NCBI GenBank assembly: GCA_002197995.1
Contig: NGZR01000008.1
Span: forward strand, 62,001 to 126,000
From: Gaeumannomyces sp. JS-464
Taxonomy: Eukaryota; Ascomycota; Sordariomycetes; Magnaporthales; Magnaporthaceae
DNA: 64,000 nt
Reading direction: 5' to 3'
The position numbers were made by a program, and so were the translations under genes. Positions within the stretch are counted from its first letter, which is position 1. Every line of letters starts with the position of its first letter. The notes beneath the pieces are model-generated. The model saw only the letters and a list, made by a program, of their open reading frames with translations, ran no database searches and was not told the origin of the DNA. Shown here piece after piece: positions 23,171-35,909 of this stretch.

Positions 23171-25847
23171 TCCTCGGCTGTGTACCTACGCACGCAGCGC
23201 AGCGCGCCTTGCCCGCCAGACAGCCAGCGCTGTTGGTTGGTCTCTGGCATCTCTGGAGCCTCGCTTACGTAGGCCTGTCTCGTACTCGGCTGTAGTCGTG
23301 CCGGAACGCGCTTGCAAATCAAGGGCTGCATAAGGCCTGGAGACGGCGCATGGCGTCACTGCGCATGGTCGCCAGGGGCCATGCAAAGCAGATGGTGTCA
23401 CTACCCTCTCCGTGCGTTCCCTCTCTCTCTGTGCCATGGTCGGTCTTGAGTCAAGACCACTGCGCGGGCTAGTGCCAATCATCCATTCCATCCAATCCAC
23501 CTGGCTCTCCATCCCTGCATGCGGCACGACGCGACGCACAGCCCCGGCCCGGCGATTTCCCCGGACAGTGGCCGGTGCCCCGAGATCTATCTCAGGTTGC
23601 GATACCGTGGCTCGGTCAGACAAGACACAAGAGGCACAGCCTGCTGATTTCCTCCTGGCCCTTGCTTCCGGGGCACTCTCTCCTAATCCCTGGTTCTGTT
23701 CCGGAACACTGCACTCCCGGTCCGCGAATAGAGCGAGGGGGCTGTGAATCATTACCAAGAGGGCCCCGGCTACTGACGTTCTCCAGCAAAACGCCGTGGC
23801 AGAAAAAAAGGATTGTGGCGTCACAGGGCTGGGATTTTCTCAACCCCTGATCAGACCTGCTCTACGGCCTTATGTCTCCCCTGAGGTCTTTGCCGGCCAG
23901 CCAGCCACAGCCAAAACCTGTTGCGCTCCTGCCATTGACTGGCTCGGGGCCCCTCGGGCTGGGCTGTTGGAGGGGCGTGCGAGGGCGAGTTGCATGTCCT
24001 CCTTCTCAGACTTGCAGACACGAACTTGTTCGCTGGCCTTTTTCTCTCTCGTTCGTGTCTCTTGTCTTTTTTCCCTCTTCTTTTCGTGCCGCACAAGTGG
24101 GTGTTTCCATGACCTTCTCTCCTATGCGCCCTGCCTGCCTGCGTTGCGTTAACTCACGAGACGGAAGAGTCGTCCTCCCACACGTGATGGCGACGATTCC
24201 GCCTCCCCGGACATGCCCAAGAAACGAAACGCAGCAGGCGGGCGAGGGCGAGTGAAGGCCGGATCGCGCTCGGAAAGATGCATATTTCTGCATGTTCCCG
24301 CGTCTAGTCTAGCGTCGACCTAGCCAGATCCCCTTTTTGTCCCCCCAAGCAGGCTGCCCATGTCTGGCCTCTATGAGGCGGGCGGGCACCAATTTCTGCG
24401 ATTCGAATAATGCGTCCCTTGGCCGCCCACACGGACCGGTCATGGAGAGCAGCATAGGACACGCAGAAAAGAGCAACGGCTGGATGCTGCTGGCGTTGGG
24501 GTCCCGGTTTTCGTGAAAAAACTGACGTGGCACGCACCTGCGTCACCCTTTCTCTCTGCTCTCCGGTTCCGCGCGCTAGAGGTCACTGGACCTGGCCACC
24601 TTGTCCGCCCACCTGGCCGGTGCTGGCTTTACACCACATGGCCTTTAAGCCACGGGAGGCCCCATCCGGGCGCACTGGGCGTGGGGCTACAGGCGTGCTA
24701 CTTGCTACTGGCAGCCCCGTGCTGCACCCCCTCTTCCTCTCTTTGGTCGTGCTTCGCTGCGAGGTATTTGCACAGCGGTGACTGGCTCCGCTGGCCTCTC
24801 GTTCTCTATCTTTTTTTTTTTTTTTGCTCGACGCCTCCCGCTCTGTATGTTTCAGGGCTAGTCGCCTGCCCCTCGGCCTGCGGCATTGTCGACCCGACAA
24901 GATGCTGCAATGGGCGCCCCCTCCGCCCTGGCTGCATGTCTCTGGTGACTTGTCCCCCAGTCCCCTTCCTCGTGCTCCTGTCGTGCCTGGCAGCCTCTTT
25001 TGTTTCATGCGACTGCCCTCCTCGACGTGCCCTGTGTAACCGCGTCTTTGCGACTCGCTTCTGTTTTTACCCGGCCTTCTTCTTGTGCGGGAGGGAGACT
25101 CGCTGAGGCCCGACCAGTGGCGACTCCCACACTCGCATCTGTCTCTCGCTCTCGTTCTCTCCGCTTCCATACCGACGTCGTAGTCAAAAAGATGCCTGCC
25201 CAAAGCCCTGCTCAGCGCAAGAACGCTTCCGGCCGTCGACCGCCCGTGGATTGCTCTTCTCGTTTCCCGCGCGCGACAAGTGGCTTGGCCGTAGGGGACA
25301 TCCCCGGCCGGATCTCGCCTCACCCAGTTCGTGCCATTGCTTCTTTACCTGCTCTTTTCCCTCTCGCCTCACTGTGTATTATACACGCGCATGGTCGCAC
25401 AGGAGCCCCATCGGATCGCCGCCACCACACAGGCACACACAGGCACACACACCTGTCCATATCTCACCTCGGACCACCTTGCCCCTCCCCTCCCCTCTCT
25501 AGGCGGCGAGTGAACCCGGCCTAGGGACTAGCAGCGCCGGCTAACTGGTTGCCGCGCTTGTTGTGCCTCAACAACACACGCACGTAAACCTTTTGCGCCC
25601 AGGTGGTGCCGAGGATCCAGCCGAGCTGATCTCCCGGCCGGCGCGGTCGTCGACACACTGTGTCTTGCTCGGGGCAGGGGCCGCTGCCGGCCGGAGTGCA
25701 CTACCACCGCCACCAACACCACCACCACCACCACCACCCACGTCCCAGCCCGTCAGTCGCAGCAGCAGCACACGTACGCCGCCACTGGACTGCCACCCAC
25801 CCTTTCTCTCAGGTAGGCCCGCGTTTCAACGCTGCGGGCTCGGACTT

Positions 25848-25863
25848 GGGGGGGGGGGGGGGG
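25848..25863. repeat. Poly-G tract, 16 bases
   Basis: Uninterrupted G run read directly. Confidence 0.93.
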
Positions 25864-26732
25864 AAGCAAACAGGCGGCAGTGCCGCCGTGCAACGCCGTT
25901 GGCCCCGCGAGTCGGTTGCCCCATCGAGCGCGGCAGCTGCTGCTGCTGCAACCCCTTCTACTAAAATTTCACCGTTGGGTTCGTTCAGCTTTGCTTTTTC
26001 TTCTCTTTTACATTCCTATCCGGCAGGCGTCGACGTTATCCAGACGTGCCATTGATACCCTCTTTTTTTCCCTTGACCCTGGTGCATTGCAAAAATAGCA
26101 CAAAACCACACTATGATCGATGCCTTTATTACAGATACGGGCTACCTACCCACCAGGTGTCTTGATTGGGCAAGGCGATCACTGTCCGGAAGAGAGACCT
26201 CTTCAAGGGACACGCCTCGAAAACAAGCCAGCTCGGCAAGGTCTCGGCCATTTTTCTCGATGAGGCCAGGGGCACAGCATGTTATGTTCTGGTCATTATC
26301 GGCCCCAATATCGACGGAGAGATGGGGGCGTCATGTTTAGCTTCCAGATTTGAGATTAGCGAGTGGCGGGTCCGTGGAGTGACATGGCGGCGGTGGCGGC
26401 GGCGGCGGCGGCGGTGGTGTGCGCCATGATGGTGATGGGGCGCTGGGGAGGGCAGCATTGAAGCAGGAAAAAAAGGGGGGAAAAAGGAGAAGAAAAAAAG
26501 AAAAAGAAAAAGAAAAGAAACGGTTCGCTGCCTCAACTGCCGGCCGTTGCTGATGCTGCTGCCGCTGCCGTCACTTTCCCTTCTTCTCTGACCGACGTCT
26601 CTTCCTCCCTCTCTCAGGGTGGCCTTGGCGGGCGCTAACGGTGCTGAGCCACCGGCCGGTTCGTCGTAGAGCCGGGCGCGCGTGGGTTGTGGCTTTCCCT
26701 GTTGCGGCCGTGACCGCCGCCAAAATCTCACC

Positions 26733-26739
<7 letters not shown>

Positions 26740-26777
<38 letters not shown>
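26740..26777. repeat. (CA)n microsatellite
   Basis: Roughly 18 CA units preceded by CCCAC repeats. Confidence 0.95.
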
Positions 26778-26780
<3 letters not shown>

Positions 26781-27173
26781 TGGCGTGCACGGCGACCGGT
26801 CTACAGAGGGCCTGGTGATGTGCGGTGTGTGAGATGGAGGTGGTGAGCCGCCGCCCCCATCTGTCTATGATGTTCTACTTTGTTTTGCTGTTTGCGCTGC
26901 TCCTGTTTTGGGTCCTTTCTGGGCTGCTTTGCTATCCCGATCGCCGCTGCCGGAGGGGCCCCTTGGAGATCTGGGCGTGCCGATCCTTGGGGTTGCTCTC
27001 GTGGGATTGGCGTGGAGTGCCAGCGAAGCGCCTCGAATCTCCTGTGGATTGATGCACACCACCTTCCTGGAAACCTGGAAGGTGGGTGGAATAGTGGGCT
27101 GATGTTTTTTCTTCCTCTTTTCTTCCCCTGGCTTGGCCTCAGTCGTCTTCACCTTGGTTGCTGGCCTAGAGCA

Positions 27174-27203
27174 GAAGCAGAAGCAGAAGCAGAAGCAGCA
27201 GCA
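27174..27203. repeat. (CAGAAG)n microsatellite
   Basis: Tandem GCAGAA units passing into CAG units, in noncoding sequence. Confidence 0.85.
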
Positions 27204-27395
27204 GCACAAGGGGCGACGCCGGCGGGCACCGGGAGGGAAGGGGGAGAGGACAGACAGACAGAGGACACCTCCACTTCCTCAGCTTGCGCGACCCTCAGAG
27301 TTGGGGTGTGCGGGCTCTTTCTGCGCGCAAGCGGTTGGTGTGGTTGCACACGGCGGGTAGCTGCATGGCTAAACCTGACAGGCAGCAAGTGCCCC

Positions 27396-27423
27396 AAAAA
27401 AAAAAAAAAAAAAAAAAAAAAAA
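27396..27423. repeat. Poly-A tract, 28 bases
   Basis: Uninterrupted A run read directly. Confidence 0.95.
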
Positions 27424-29461
27424 CCATCTCTGACGGGCGTGGCACAAGAGCTCTCTCTTACTCGCCTCCTTTCGTCGCTCTCCCCTTGATGTTATTTTCT
27501 TTGGCGCTGCATCGTCCCGAGACTTGCGAGATTTGCGTTTGCCAACGCTCGCCCTTGTAGTATTTCGCAAATGCACACGCCCGCCAGAGACTCCCGTCGC
27601 GCATACCTTTCTTCTGTCCTCTTTCTGTCTCTCTCCCTCTCTCGCATAGCTGCTTCTCATCTCTTGCCATCCCACTCCCATCTTCCAGACGCCTCCCTCT
27701 TCCGTGTCCATGAGACCCACCGCTGCTACCACCCCTCGGTGGGTGCATCCTTTTCTGTGCTGGTGCTGCTTCTGTTGCTCTCGCCGGGCGACGCTTCCGG
27801 CACCGGGGGTGGGTAGCATCCAACTGGGGACAGGGTGCTGCCACCCGCTTGCCGACCGGGTTTTCGTGGCGTCCCCTCGTCCTTGGCCGCCCTCGCTTCC
27901 GCCCGTGTCGCCCACTCCGGGCAAGTCGAGCCGGGTTCCCGGAGTCGTGACGCTCGTTCCAGATTAGAAGGCATGCATACAAAGTAGCGCGCAGGCTGGC
28001 AGCAGTCCCCCCCAGGCATCCTCTCCAGGCCCACGGTGCACGACGGCGCTGCTGTGTCTTTGCACGCGCAGGAGGGCGGCGCACTGCGCGGGACTGGCAT
28101 CTGTCTGTGCCATGTCCGCCATCAGATATCAGATTCTTGTCCCCTTGCACAAAGACCGTAGAGGCTCCAGGGCAGAAGAAGGCCTGCCCGACTCGGGCTG
28201 AAAACTAGGAAAAAGGATCATGTCGGATAGAGCACGTCACGTCCGCCCGGCCATGTCCGCAAGCATCCGTCCATCTCCGATCCGATGGCTCGGCCCATTT
28301 TCCTGCCTCTATTTTGCTTTTTTTTCTCTCCTGTTCGTTCTAATCCAGGAAACTGGTAGCTGGGGCGCGGTTCTGATGGCGACAGCACAGACGTATGTCT
28401 CAGTTGCGGGAAGGGGAAAGAGAGGAAGAAACAAAAGACAGCAAGTAGGATTCCCCTGTCCCCCCACTCACGGGTCGCCGCCGGTGCGCTTCGCATGCCG
28501 TCTCCCGGGGCGGTGGTGGCCCTCGGCCCAGCGGACTGCCGCCATGATGTCCCCGTGTCTCCCCGTTTAGGCCCAGGGAATGGGTGCGTCCAGACGTGGC
28601 GCTAGCGCGGCCGGGCGACGTTGCAGAACCCGGCCGGGCCTCCACTGCCTGCCGCTACCCCGCCTGTGTCTGTCCATCACTCGCTCCATCTCTGGCGCGG
28701 CGGCGTGGTGGTGGTGCAGCAGCTTGGGGGACTATAGCACGGCCGATGTCCCATGTATACCTGCGCTACGGCTCCACACACCATGCCTACCTACACGGTG
28801 AGGCCAGAGCAGGCTATTCCCGCATAGGGGAGTCAAAGTAGACCATGCCTACATAGGGAGGTCAAAGTAGATGTGGGTAGGCACGCCGCCGCCGACGATG
28901 TCCGGTCCCGTGCTGGCGTCGTCTTGGCCTTTGCAACGAAAAAGCCCGGTGCCCAAGGACGGCACCGCGAGACAGGCAAGCCAGACGGCCAGTGATGACG
29001 AGGATCCTTGGGCCCCAACCGCTGTTACATTTGTGTGATTTCCTTCTTTTCGTCGCATGCCGACATCCATATTGAGACGCGGCGTGGCTGTGCGTGGGGG
29101 CCACGGGCCAGCGCTGGAGACCTGTCCAGGGCAAAAAAAAAGGGGCGAGTAGGTCCGTCTCGCCCGCCACTCCCAGCAGCACACGTCGTCGCGCGGGCGA
29201 AAACTACCTAGCCATCCGCCATCGAGGCCAGCCTGCCCGCGCCCGCGGCAGACGAGGGGCTGCCAACGACATGAATGACAGTGAACCGGGGAAAAATAGA
29301 TGGGCGTGCTCCACCGTCAACCCGATAGGGGGTGATCTGCATGCTTCCCCCTCGCCCTGAGACGCAGGCGTGTGGCGGGAAGGTTTGCAGAGGCTAGAGG
29401 CAAGGTGGGAGCGGGTCCAGATCGGTCACATTCGTCTTCCTTCCGCTCTCCCGCCGATTCT

Positions 29462-29491
29462 GGGGGGGGGGGGGGGGGGGGGGGGGGGGGG
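29462..29491. repeat. Poly-G tract, 30 bases
   Basis: Longest G run in the window, read directly; true length may differ given the homopolymer problems noted elsewhere. Confidence 0.9.
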
Positions 29492-30684
29492 CTTGGAATA
29501 TGACGAGGAGCCCCAACTTACCGTTTCCTGGCACCTTTTCTTGTCTCGTCCCGGGGAATTTCGGCCGCGGCCCCTGTGGATGTGAGAGTGTGCGTGCGTG
29601 GCTCTGGATATTACAGGCAGGCATCCAGCATGCACAAGCAGATTAACAAGAAGCAGGGAAATTCCCTGGTGGGCAAACAACACCTCCCAAAACAGAGCAG
29701 CAACTCGGGCGGCACGCTGCCTCCTGGCAGCCAGAAACGGTCGCCGCCTGTGGTGGTGCGCTTACACGACACCCACAGGGGGACGATGGGCGGGGAAAAG
29801 AGCCGCAATCTATCGACGAGCCCGAGGCCCCGTTGGCGAAAGGAGGAAAAAAAAATGCAACCGCCTGCTGGGTGTGACTGGGGCCTCCGGTGTGCCGTCG
29901 GTATTCACCGGTGCAGCAGGTCGGCGGCAGCCGGGGCGCACCAGTACCAGGCAAGGGAGGGAGGGGTAGTCCGGAGGCTTTTTGACATGTTTGACAGCTT
30001 TGACAGTAGCGCCGCGGCATCCAGGGCGTCGGCCGGGCCCCTCCTCTTGCCCTCGCTGCTTGCGCTTGCTCTTGTGGCTCGTTTGCCTCTTTCCATCTCC
30101 TCTCTCCATACCCTTCTCGTCCTGCTTGCCAGGCGTTTGTTTGATCTAATCTCCTCCGTGCCCAGCAAGCCATCCTCCTAACCGGGTGGGTGGCAATCTC
30201 GCCCCAGGCCTGGCTGCTGCAAACCTGCAGTCAGTCCATGGCGGCCAGGCCCATTCCCCAATTCCGGGTTTGCCAAACGCCGCCCCCCTTCCCAAGGCCT
30301 TCCTTGCACGGTTTGCATGCACATCACGGTCAACGGCGTGGCCTGGATTCGGGATGCCTCCACGGGGCGCGGGCGCATCATTTAGAGGGATGCCATGGGT
30401 GGGTAACAGTGGTAGGGTGCTTGCCTGCCTCGCTGGCTACGCAGCGATAATGGTCGCTGCAGCTTTCCCCTGTGCCCCTCCACCCTCGTCGCGGGCAGAC
30501 AAACAAGAGACGCCTGCAGGGGGCTGTCATTGGTCGGGGCAGGCCAGGGTCGCTCCCGGCCTCTTGATGGGGTCAAGCAAACACATCCCCATATGCACCA
30601 AGCAATGCACCTTGGCTGCGACAACGGCAAGCAGCAAATAATTAAAACTAACAAGCAAACAACGAGCAGGACGAGCCGAGGGAG

Positions 30685-30710
30685 AAAAAAAAAAGGGGGG
30701 GGGGGGGGGG
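30685..30710. repeat. A10-G16 compound homopolymer
   Basis: Ten A followed directly by sixteen G on the plus strand. Confidence 0.93.
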
Positions 30711-32424
30711 TAATGTCTCGCAGAACTGCGCTATCAATACGAGGTAGGCCACAGCTCATCCATCCCTTGGCGCCGACCTCGGGCGAATCACGATCGACTC
30801 TTCCGCTGACCGGCTTTGATTGCCGTGACCCCTTCGAGTTGCAGGCGTGCTTTTTTTTCTTCCGCCACATATTTTCTCCTTGATTGATTGCGGAGCACAA
30901 ACGAGCCCGGCTCTTGCAGCGAGTCTTGACAGATGTAACAAACACGCCCACGCACCACTTCGTGACGTGCTTCTGGAAATGAGGAAAGGATACGAGGGGA
31001 GAAAAGGCAAACCAATAGATAGCCAGGTACCTAGGTAGCCAAGCAAAGAGATAAGGAAGCCAGATGTTTGATGATATCGCCGCCCACGAGACCACATGCC
31101 CATCTCTTGGGGAAATCTCCTCCTCTCCTGCTGCGTCACGTTCCCCAGGGCTAGACAGCGGGTCAAGCAGAAGTCATTGTGGCGCCTGGTCCCACCGCAG
31201 CCGCGTCCCACGCTCCCAGGCCGCCGACAGGGGACGAGGTGGTTTGTTGCCCAAGGTAGTTTTACTGCTTGTCTTGTTGATTGCTTGGTGCCGTGGAGAT
31301 TAACCACCAAGAAAGGCAAGGAGATACGACGTCAGGGACCACATGTAGAAGCACACGGAGGACCAAAGGACGCCGCCAGTCGGACAAGGTACTTGAAAAA
31401 GTGACAGCTCGAATTTAATATAAAACATGCAGCACAACGACACGAGGGCTTCATGTCGACGAAGAGAACTAGAAGGAGCGGAGCTTCGGCGCTGACAAAC
31501 AGAAGGAGAGAAAAAAAGGAAGAAAAGCAGCGGGATGTCTGTCACACCCATCCACTTCCAGCGGCCAAATATGACGAGCGAGTCTCGGGTGCTGCACGTG
31601 TCGCTACCCTCCCCCACACTTCAAATCAAACAGTCCGATCACTCCTTTTGTGGTGCCTGTCAAACACCGACTGGGGGGCTGGCATACTTGTCACCACGCT
31701 TGAGCATTTGCGAGAAAAGCCTCTCCTTCTTTCCTGTCTAGCAGCTTGGCAGCGGAAGCACAAAGTCAAACACAGCATGAGGCCGGGGGGGACTGCGGAG
31801 CAGAGCAGAGCAGAGAGGGCTGGACGCACATGTAACAAGTACATGTCTACACACGAGCACATACACATACATGTACATACACAGGCACACAAACGCATAC
31901 GTCCGATACGATGTCATTATACGAAACTTACGAAGGAGGCAGGAGGACATTGCCCTCGACTGCCATGGACTCCACTGGCATCAAATCAAACACCGACTGC
32001 TGGGCGCGTGGGGGACATGGTGACGGGTGACGGCTGGGGGCGCTCAAGGCGTGGGGTCTCTCGAAGGAAATATGCTCAACATGTGTCGGACAAACGGGCA
32101 GGGCAGAGGTGAAGAAGGGGCCTGCAGTCTCGTTGCCGGATGCTCTCACCATTGTTCCCCGGCAAGGGTTAGCTCGAGAAGAGAAAGAGCGAGCACAGAT
32201 GTGTGTCTGGTCGACTGGTCGCGTTGATCAAAGGCAGGTTTAGCCGGGTTCTCATGCGTGTAAAATATGTTTGATGTGGATAGTGTGCTCGATGTTGAAG
32301 CGTTCGAGTCGAGAGGTCTAAACTTTGAGAACAAACAATTGGCTGGCTATATCGACATTTCAGCAGAGAGACCTCTCAGACAGTCTGTGTACATCAATAA
32401 TAGCAACAGCCAGTCGAGTCGGCG

Positions 32425-32453
<29 letters not shown>
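32425..32453. repeat. Poly-T tract, 29 bases
   Basis: Uninterrupted T run read directly. Confidence 0.95.
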
Positions 32454-32455
<2 letters not shown>

Positions 32456-35420
32456 ATGCCATCAATATCGCTTCTAGTCTTGGGGCCAGCAGTCACAAAA
32501 CTGCGCCACTGGTTCCGGATGTGAACAGGTCCGATCTGTGTCTTTTATTTCCACTCACCTGACCAGATGGCGGGTTTAATTACCAGGCCGGGAACACATG
32601 GGGGAGTACGTATCTCTCGCTCTCATCCCCGAGTTGCGGGAGGAAAAGAAAAAAAGAAGAAAAGCCCCTAGTGCAAAATTCGCTGCCAATCTCGAGGTGT
32701 GTGTTGCTTTGGGAACCCCGTGCATGTGGCTTTCTGTTTTTGTAGTGGCTAATTCGTCAAGCACGCCTGCCCTAACCCCTGCTGCTGTGCTGGGGAAAGA
32801 GGTGCCTGGTGGTAGGTGGTGTGCGCGTACCGTGCCTTCCCTACAGCAAACACCTGCATGGAATACATGCACACCCCCACCTCCGGAATTTTGCTGCGTG
32901 CACACCTGGAGGATACCTACCTAATTTTAGCTTGTTTTTCTTTTTCTTTTTCTTTTCTTTTTATTTTATTCGATTCCTCGTTTTTTATTGCTTCCCCCAC
33001 ACAGGTACCTTTTTTTTCTGTTTACTCTTTCAGGGCGCCCCAAACGTTGAGTCGAAATCGTGCAGTCCACGCATGTCACCCCCTCGCCAAAATCCCGCCA
33101 GACCCTCTGCCTCAGGCTGGGCATTTCTTTGGGTCTGGGCTCTCGTTTGGGTACCTAAAAATGAAGGTACCTGCATCGGCTTGGAAGCGCCTCGGCGTCA
33201 GGCACCGCACGCCGTATCATTGCACCCTTTGCGCATTTCTTTGTACACGTAGGTAGCGCCTGCTGGCCTCTCGCCCTGTTTCTAGTCGGCGATATCGCCC
33301 AAACACCCTCCTCCTGCCATCTAGCAAACGACACCTCAGCCATGTCCGTGCCTTGCCCCCCCATCGGCCGGCCCCCAACATCCCCAGCGTCCCTGGTAGC
33401 GACGTCTTGTCGCAGTGTATATATCCGCCGGCTTCCTCTGATACCCCAGCCCTGTTCCACCTCGCCACCCTCCCCTCCCAGACCAGCGAGTTCAAAAGCG
33501 GTCGTTGCTTGCTTTTGCTTTCCTGCTTGCCTGCCGGTGACACCCTTACACCTGTGCCAGAGGCTGTCAGTATTGGACCAGCTCCTGTGGTGTGCCTTGT
33601 GCGCCCAGTGTCCCATCGCCCAAAGAGGTCCGCACGTCGCCAGGCCTATCAGCCAGCCCGGCCGGCGTCCAAGGGCCTTGCCGGCCTTCATCCTACCCCT
33701 CCACCGGTCACCGAGAACCCAAGACAAGAGAGAAGACAAAGATAAAACGAGCAGAGAGCGAAAGGAGACAGAGCCAACAAGGACGCAGGCTCGCCGCAAG
33801 ACTGGGTTACCCAGGACCACCGCTTGTCACAGGCGTCTCCGGCTGTCACCCCATCCGGGCAGATATTTGGCCGTGTTCCAAACACACAGAAACACACATA
33901 CGCACAGGTGAGTCTGACAAGGCGCGAAGCAAGCCCAGCAGCTGTCTTTGGCAGACTGGGCCTGGTTTGGGGTGGGGGGAGGGAGGCGAGCCGGGAAAGC
34001 CACTGGGCTGTATTAAACCCTCCCTGTCTCCCACCCGCTGCCTCGCCAGAGCCCCTTCTCCGAGGACCAGACGAGGAACACTCACGCACCTAGCAAGAGA
34101 GAAAGAGAGGGAGAGGGAGACAACAGAACAAGCAAATATCCTTCTGTTTCTCGGCTGCTCCTTTCTTTCTTCCTCTTGAGCCACACACCCCGGGCTGAAC
34201 CTCGTGGGCTGACCATCCACCCTCGCTTTCGACTGAGACAGACAGCGCCGCACAGCATAGTAGAACAGCACACGCCTGTCTCTGTTCCTTCCCCTTTTCC
34301 CTTTATTCCATTTTTTTCTCCCCTTTTTTTCAGCTAGAAACCCACGCCCCGACAAGAAAAAAAGGGGTCAGATCCCGCGACAGCCCTTGCAGCTTTCTTC
34401 CTTTCCTCCGATCCCCGTCCAGACGCCCGGATTTGGTCGTCCAAGCCCGAGACATTCTCGACGAACGACGCACAAAGCCGGGTCTGCCAAGGGCGGGCGT
34501 GCGTGTACGCGACCTTTGACTACCAAGCAGTCCCGAAGTGGGTAAGACATCCTTTCCCAGCTGGTCAACATCTCCTCCCCTTGGCTCACTCGCTGCTTTT
34601 TGTTTGCCTTTTGCCCTGCCTCGCAAAAAGAACCGGCCGGCCGGCTTTCCCTTACACCGTCGATCTGCCCAGTAGCCGCCTCGTCTCTCGATCCCACACA
34701 CCTCCTTGTCCCCATCAACACCACCACCACACCCTCCATATCGTCACCCCGGCCTGCGTCAAGGCCCCAGGGGCGTGCGGCAGAAGACATCTCGACGCAT
34801 CCTCGTGCTCAGGGGCTGTTGGCACTTTCTCGGACCTTGGCCACTCACGCCTTTTCGCTCTCTGCAGCCACCGTCAAACCAGAACGCCACCACCTGTTGT
34901 TGCTGTTTTCTGCCCTCGGCCATTTGTTCTTTTTTCCTTATTCCTTTGCTTTTCTGGCTGTCTCTTTGCAGGGAGGAGGCTTAGCGTCTTTCCCTCCCCC
35001 ACTTTCCCCTTCCCCCTTTCCCGTATCCTCCCTCGCTCCCAGCACCCGAGCCAGCCGGGCCCGCGTGGTCTTTCCGTCCGACTACACCTGCCGGATCTGG
35101 TATTCGCTCGGCCTCGGGTATCGAGATCGAATCACAGGCGCAGCTCCCGCCGGGACTCTGAGACCATCTGTTTCCAGCCGCTGCAGCATCGCGGGAGAAG
35201 CAGCGTCCCGTCCTTTGTGCTTATCGTCATCGACCATCCGCACGGCCAAGCCTGGGCAGGCCAGGTCAGGAGACGAAGACATCATCCCACACCCTCCCCT
35301 TGCCTCCCTCACCCCTGTCCCAAGAGAGTCACGGCAAGGAACAGCGTATAGCAAGCCCTGCTCTGCAAGTCTTGACACCACCCAAGGCCAGGCCGGGACC
35401 CCGCCAACGCGCACTCTATC

Positions 35421-35909
35421 ATGTCCAGCCGCTTATACGACCACAGCGAACAAGAAACAAGATATAGGACCCCCGGATATCCCTCCTCGCCGCTGCCAGC
35501 TCTTCCCTCTTCTCAGGGATCCAACAGCAGCAACACCAGCCACCACCGCCGGCCTCGTTCCCCTTTCCGCTCGCATCACATTCAACCAAGAGCAAGACTT
35601 CGACCACCCCTTACGCCATGTCAGACGGACAGTCGGACGATATGCCACCGCGCAAGCGCATCGCCGTTGCTGTATGCTACGCCCAGCCATAGAGCTCTTT
35701 GTTTGCCCTCCCCTCACGCTTCTGCGCACTCGCTAACAACCTTGTCTCCCCTGACAAAGTGTGGACGGTGCCGCAAGCGCAAGATCCGCTGCAGCGGCGA
35801 CCCTGGCGGCGGCATGCCCTGCACCAACTGCAAGACGGCCAACGCAGACGGCTGCCAATTTCTAAGGGTAAGGCCCAGCTATTCCGACGGCAACAGACAT
35901 CGCAACTAG
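35421..35909 (+). CDS. Unspliced 162-codon ORF containing only the zinc cluster (possible alternative product)
   Basis: Starting at an ATG 197 bp upstream of the preferred start, this frame reads through the leader and the first intron of the Zn2Cys6 gene without a stop. It enters the zinc-cluster exon in the correct frame, then stops in the second intron at 35907-35909. If intron-retaining transcripts exist they would encode a protein with the DNA-binding cluster and no effector region. The leader part is Ser/Pro/His-rich and does not look conserved, so this may be fortuitous. Confidence 0.2.
   Translation: MSSRLYDHSEQETRYRTPGYPSSPLPALPSSQGSNSSNTSHHRRPRSPFRSHHIQPRARLRPPLTPCQTDSRTICHRASASPLLYATPSHRALCLPSPHASAHSLTTLSPLTKCGRCRKRKIRCSGDPGGGMPCTNCKTANADGCQFLRVRPSYSDGNRHRN

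Larger units (their letters stand above)
22585..35617. other. 13-kb region without recognisable genes
   Basis: Between the cyclophilin and the Zn2Cys6 regulator. Open frames are many but short, overlapping on both strands, low in complexity, and none shows a protein-family signature. It carries an unusual density of simple sequence: G runs at 23148-23170, 25848-25863, 29462-29491 and 30695-30710; A/T runs at 27396-27423 and 32425-32453; (CA)n at about 26740-26777. The last 2.5 kb is pyrimidine-rich and lacks gene signal, consistent with promoter and leader of the downstream transcription factor. Long noncoding upstream regions are known for fungal developmental regulators; that reading is inference here. 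Confidence 0.5.

Noticed and set aside
24513..27560. Several 180-250 codon ORFs in the gene-free region (for example 24513-25106 and 26880-27560)
   Set aside because: They overlap on both strands, include homopolymer-encoded Lys/Phe runs, and contain no recognisable domain.
34600..35736. 378-codon open frame upstream of the Zn2Cys6 gene
   Set aside because: Overlaps the spliced start of the transcription factor in another frame, is Ser/Pro/Thr-rich and unstructured. Interpreted as leader sequence.
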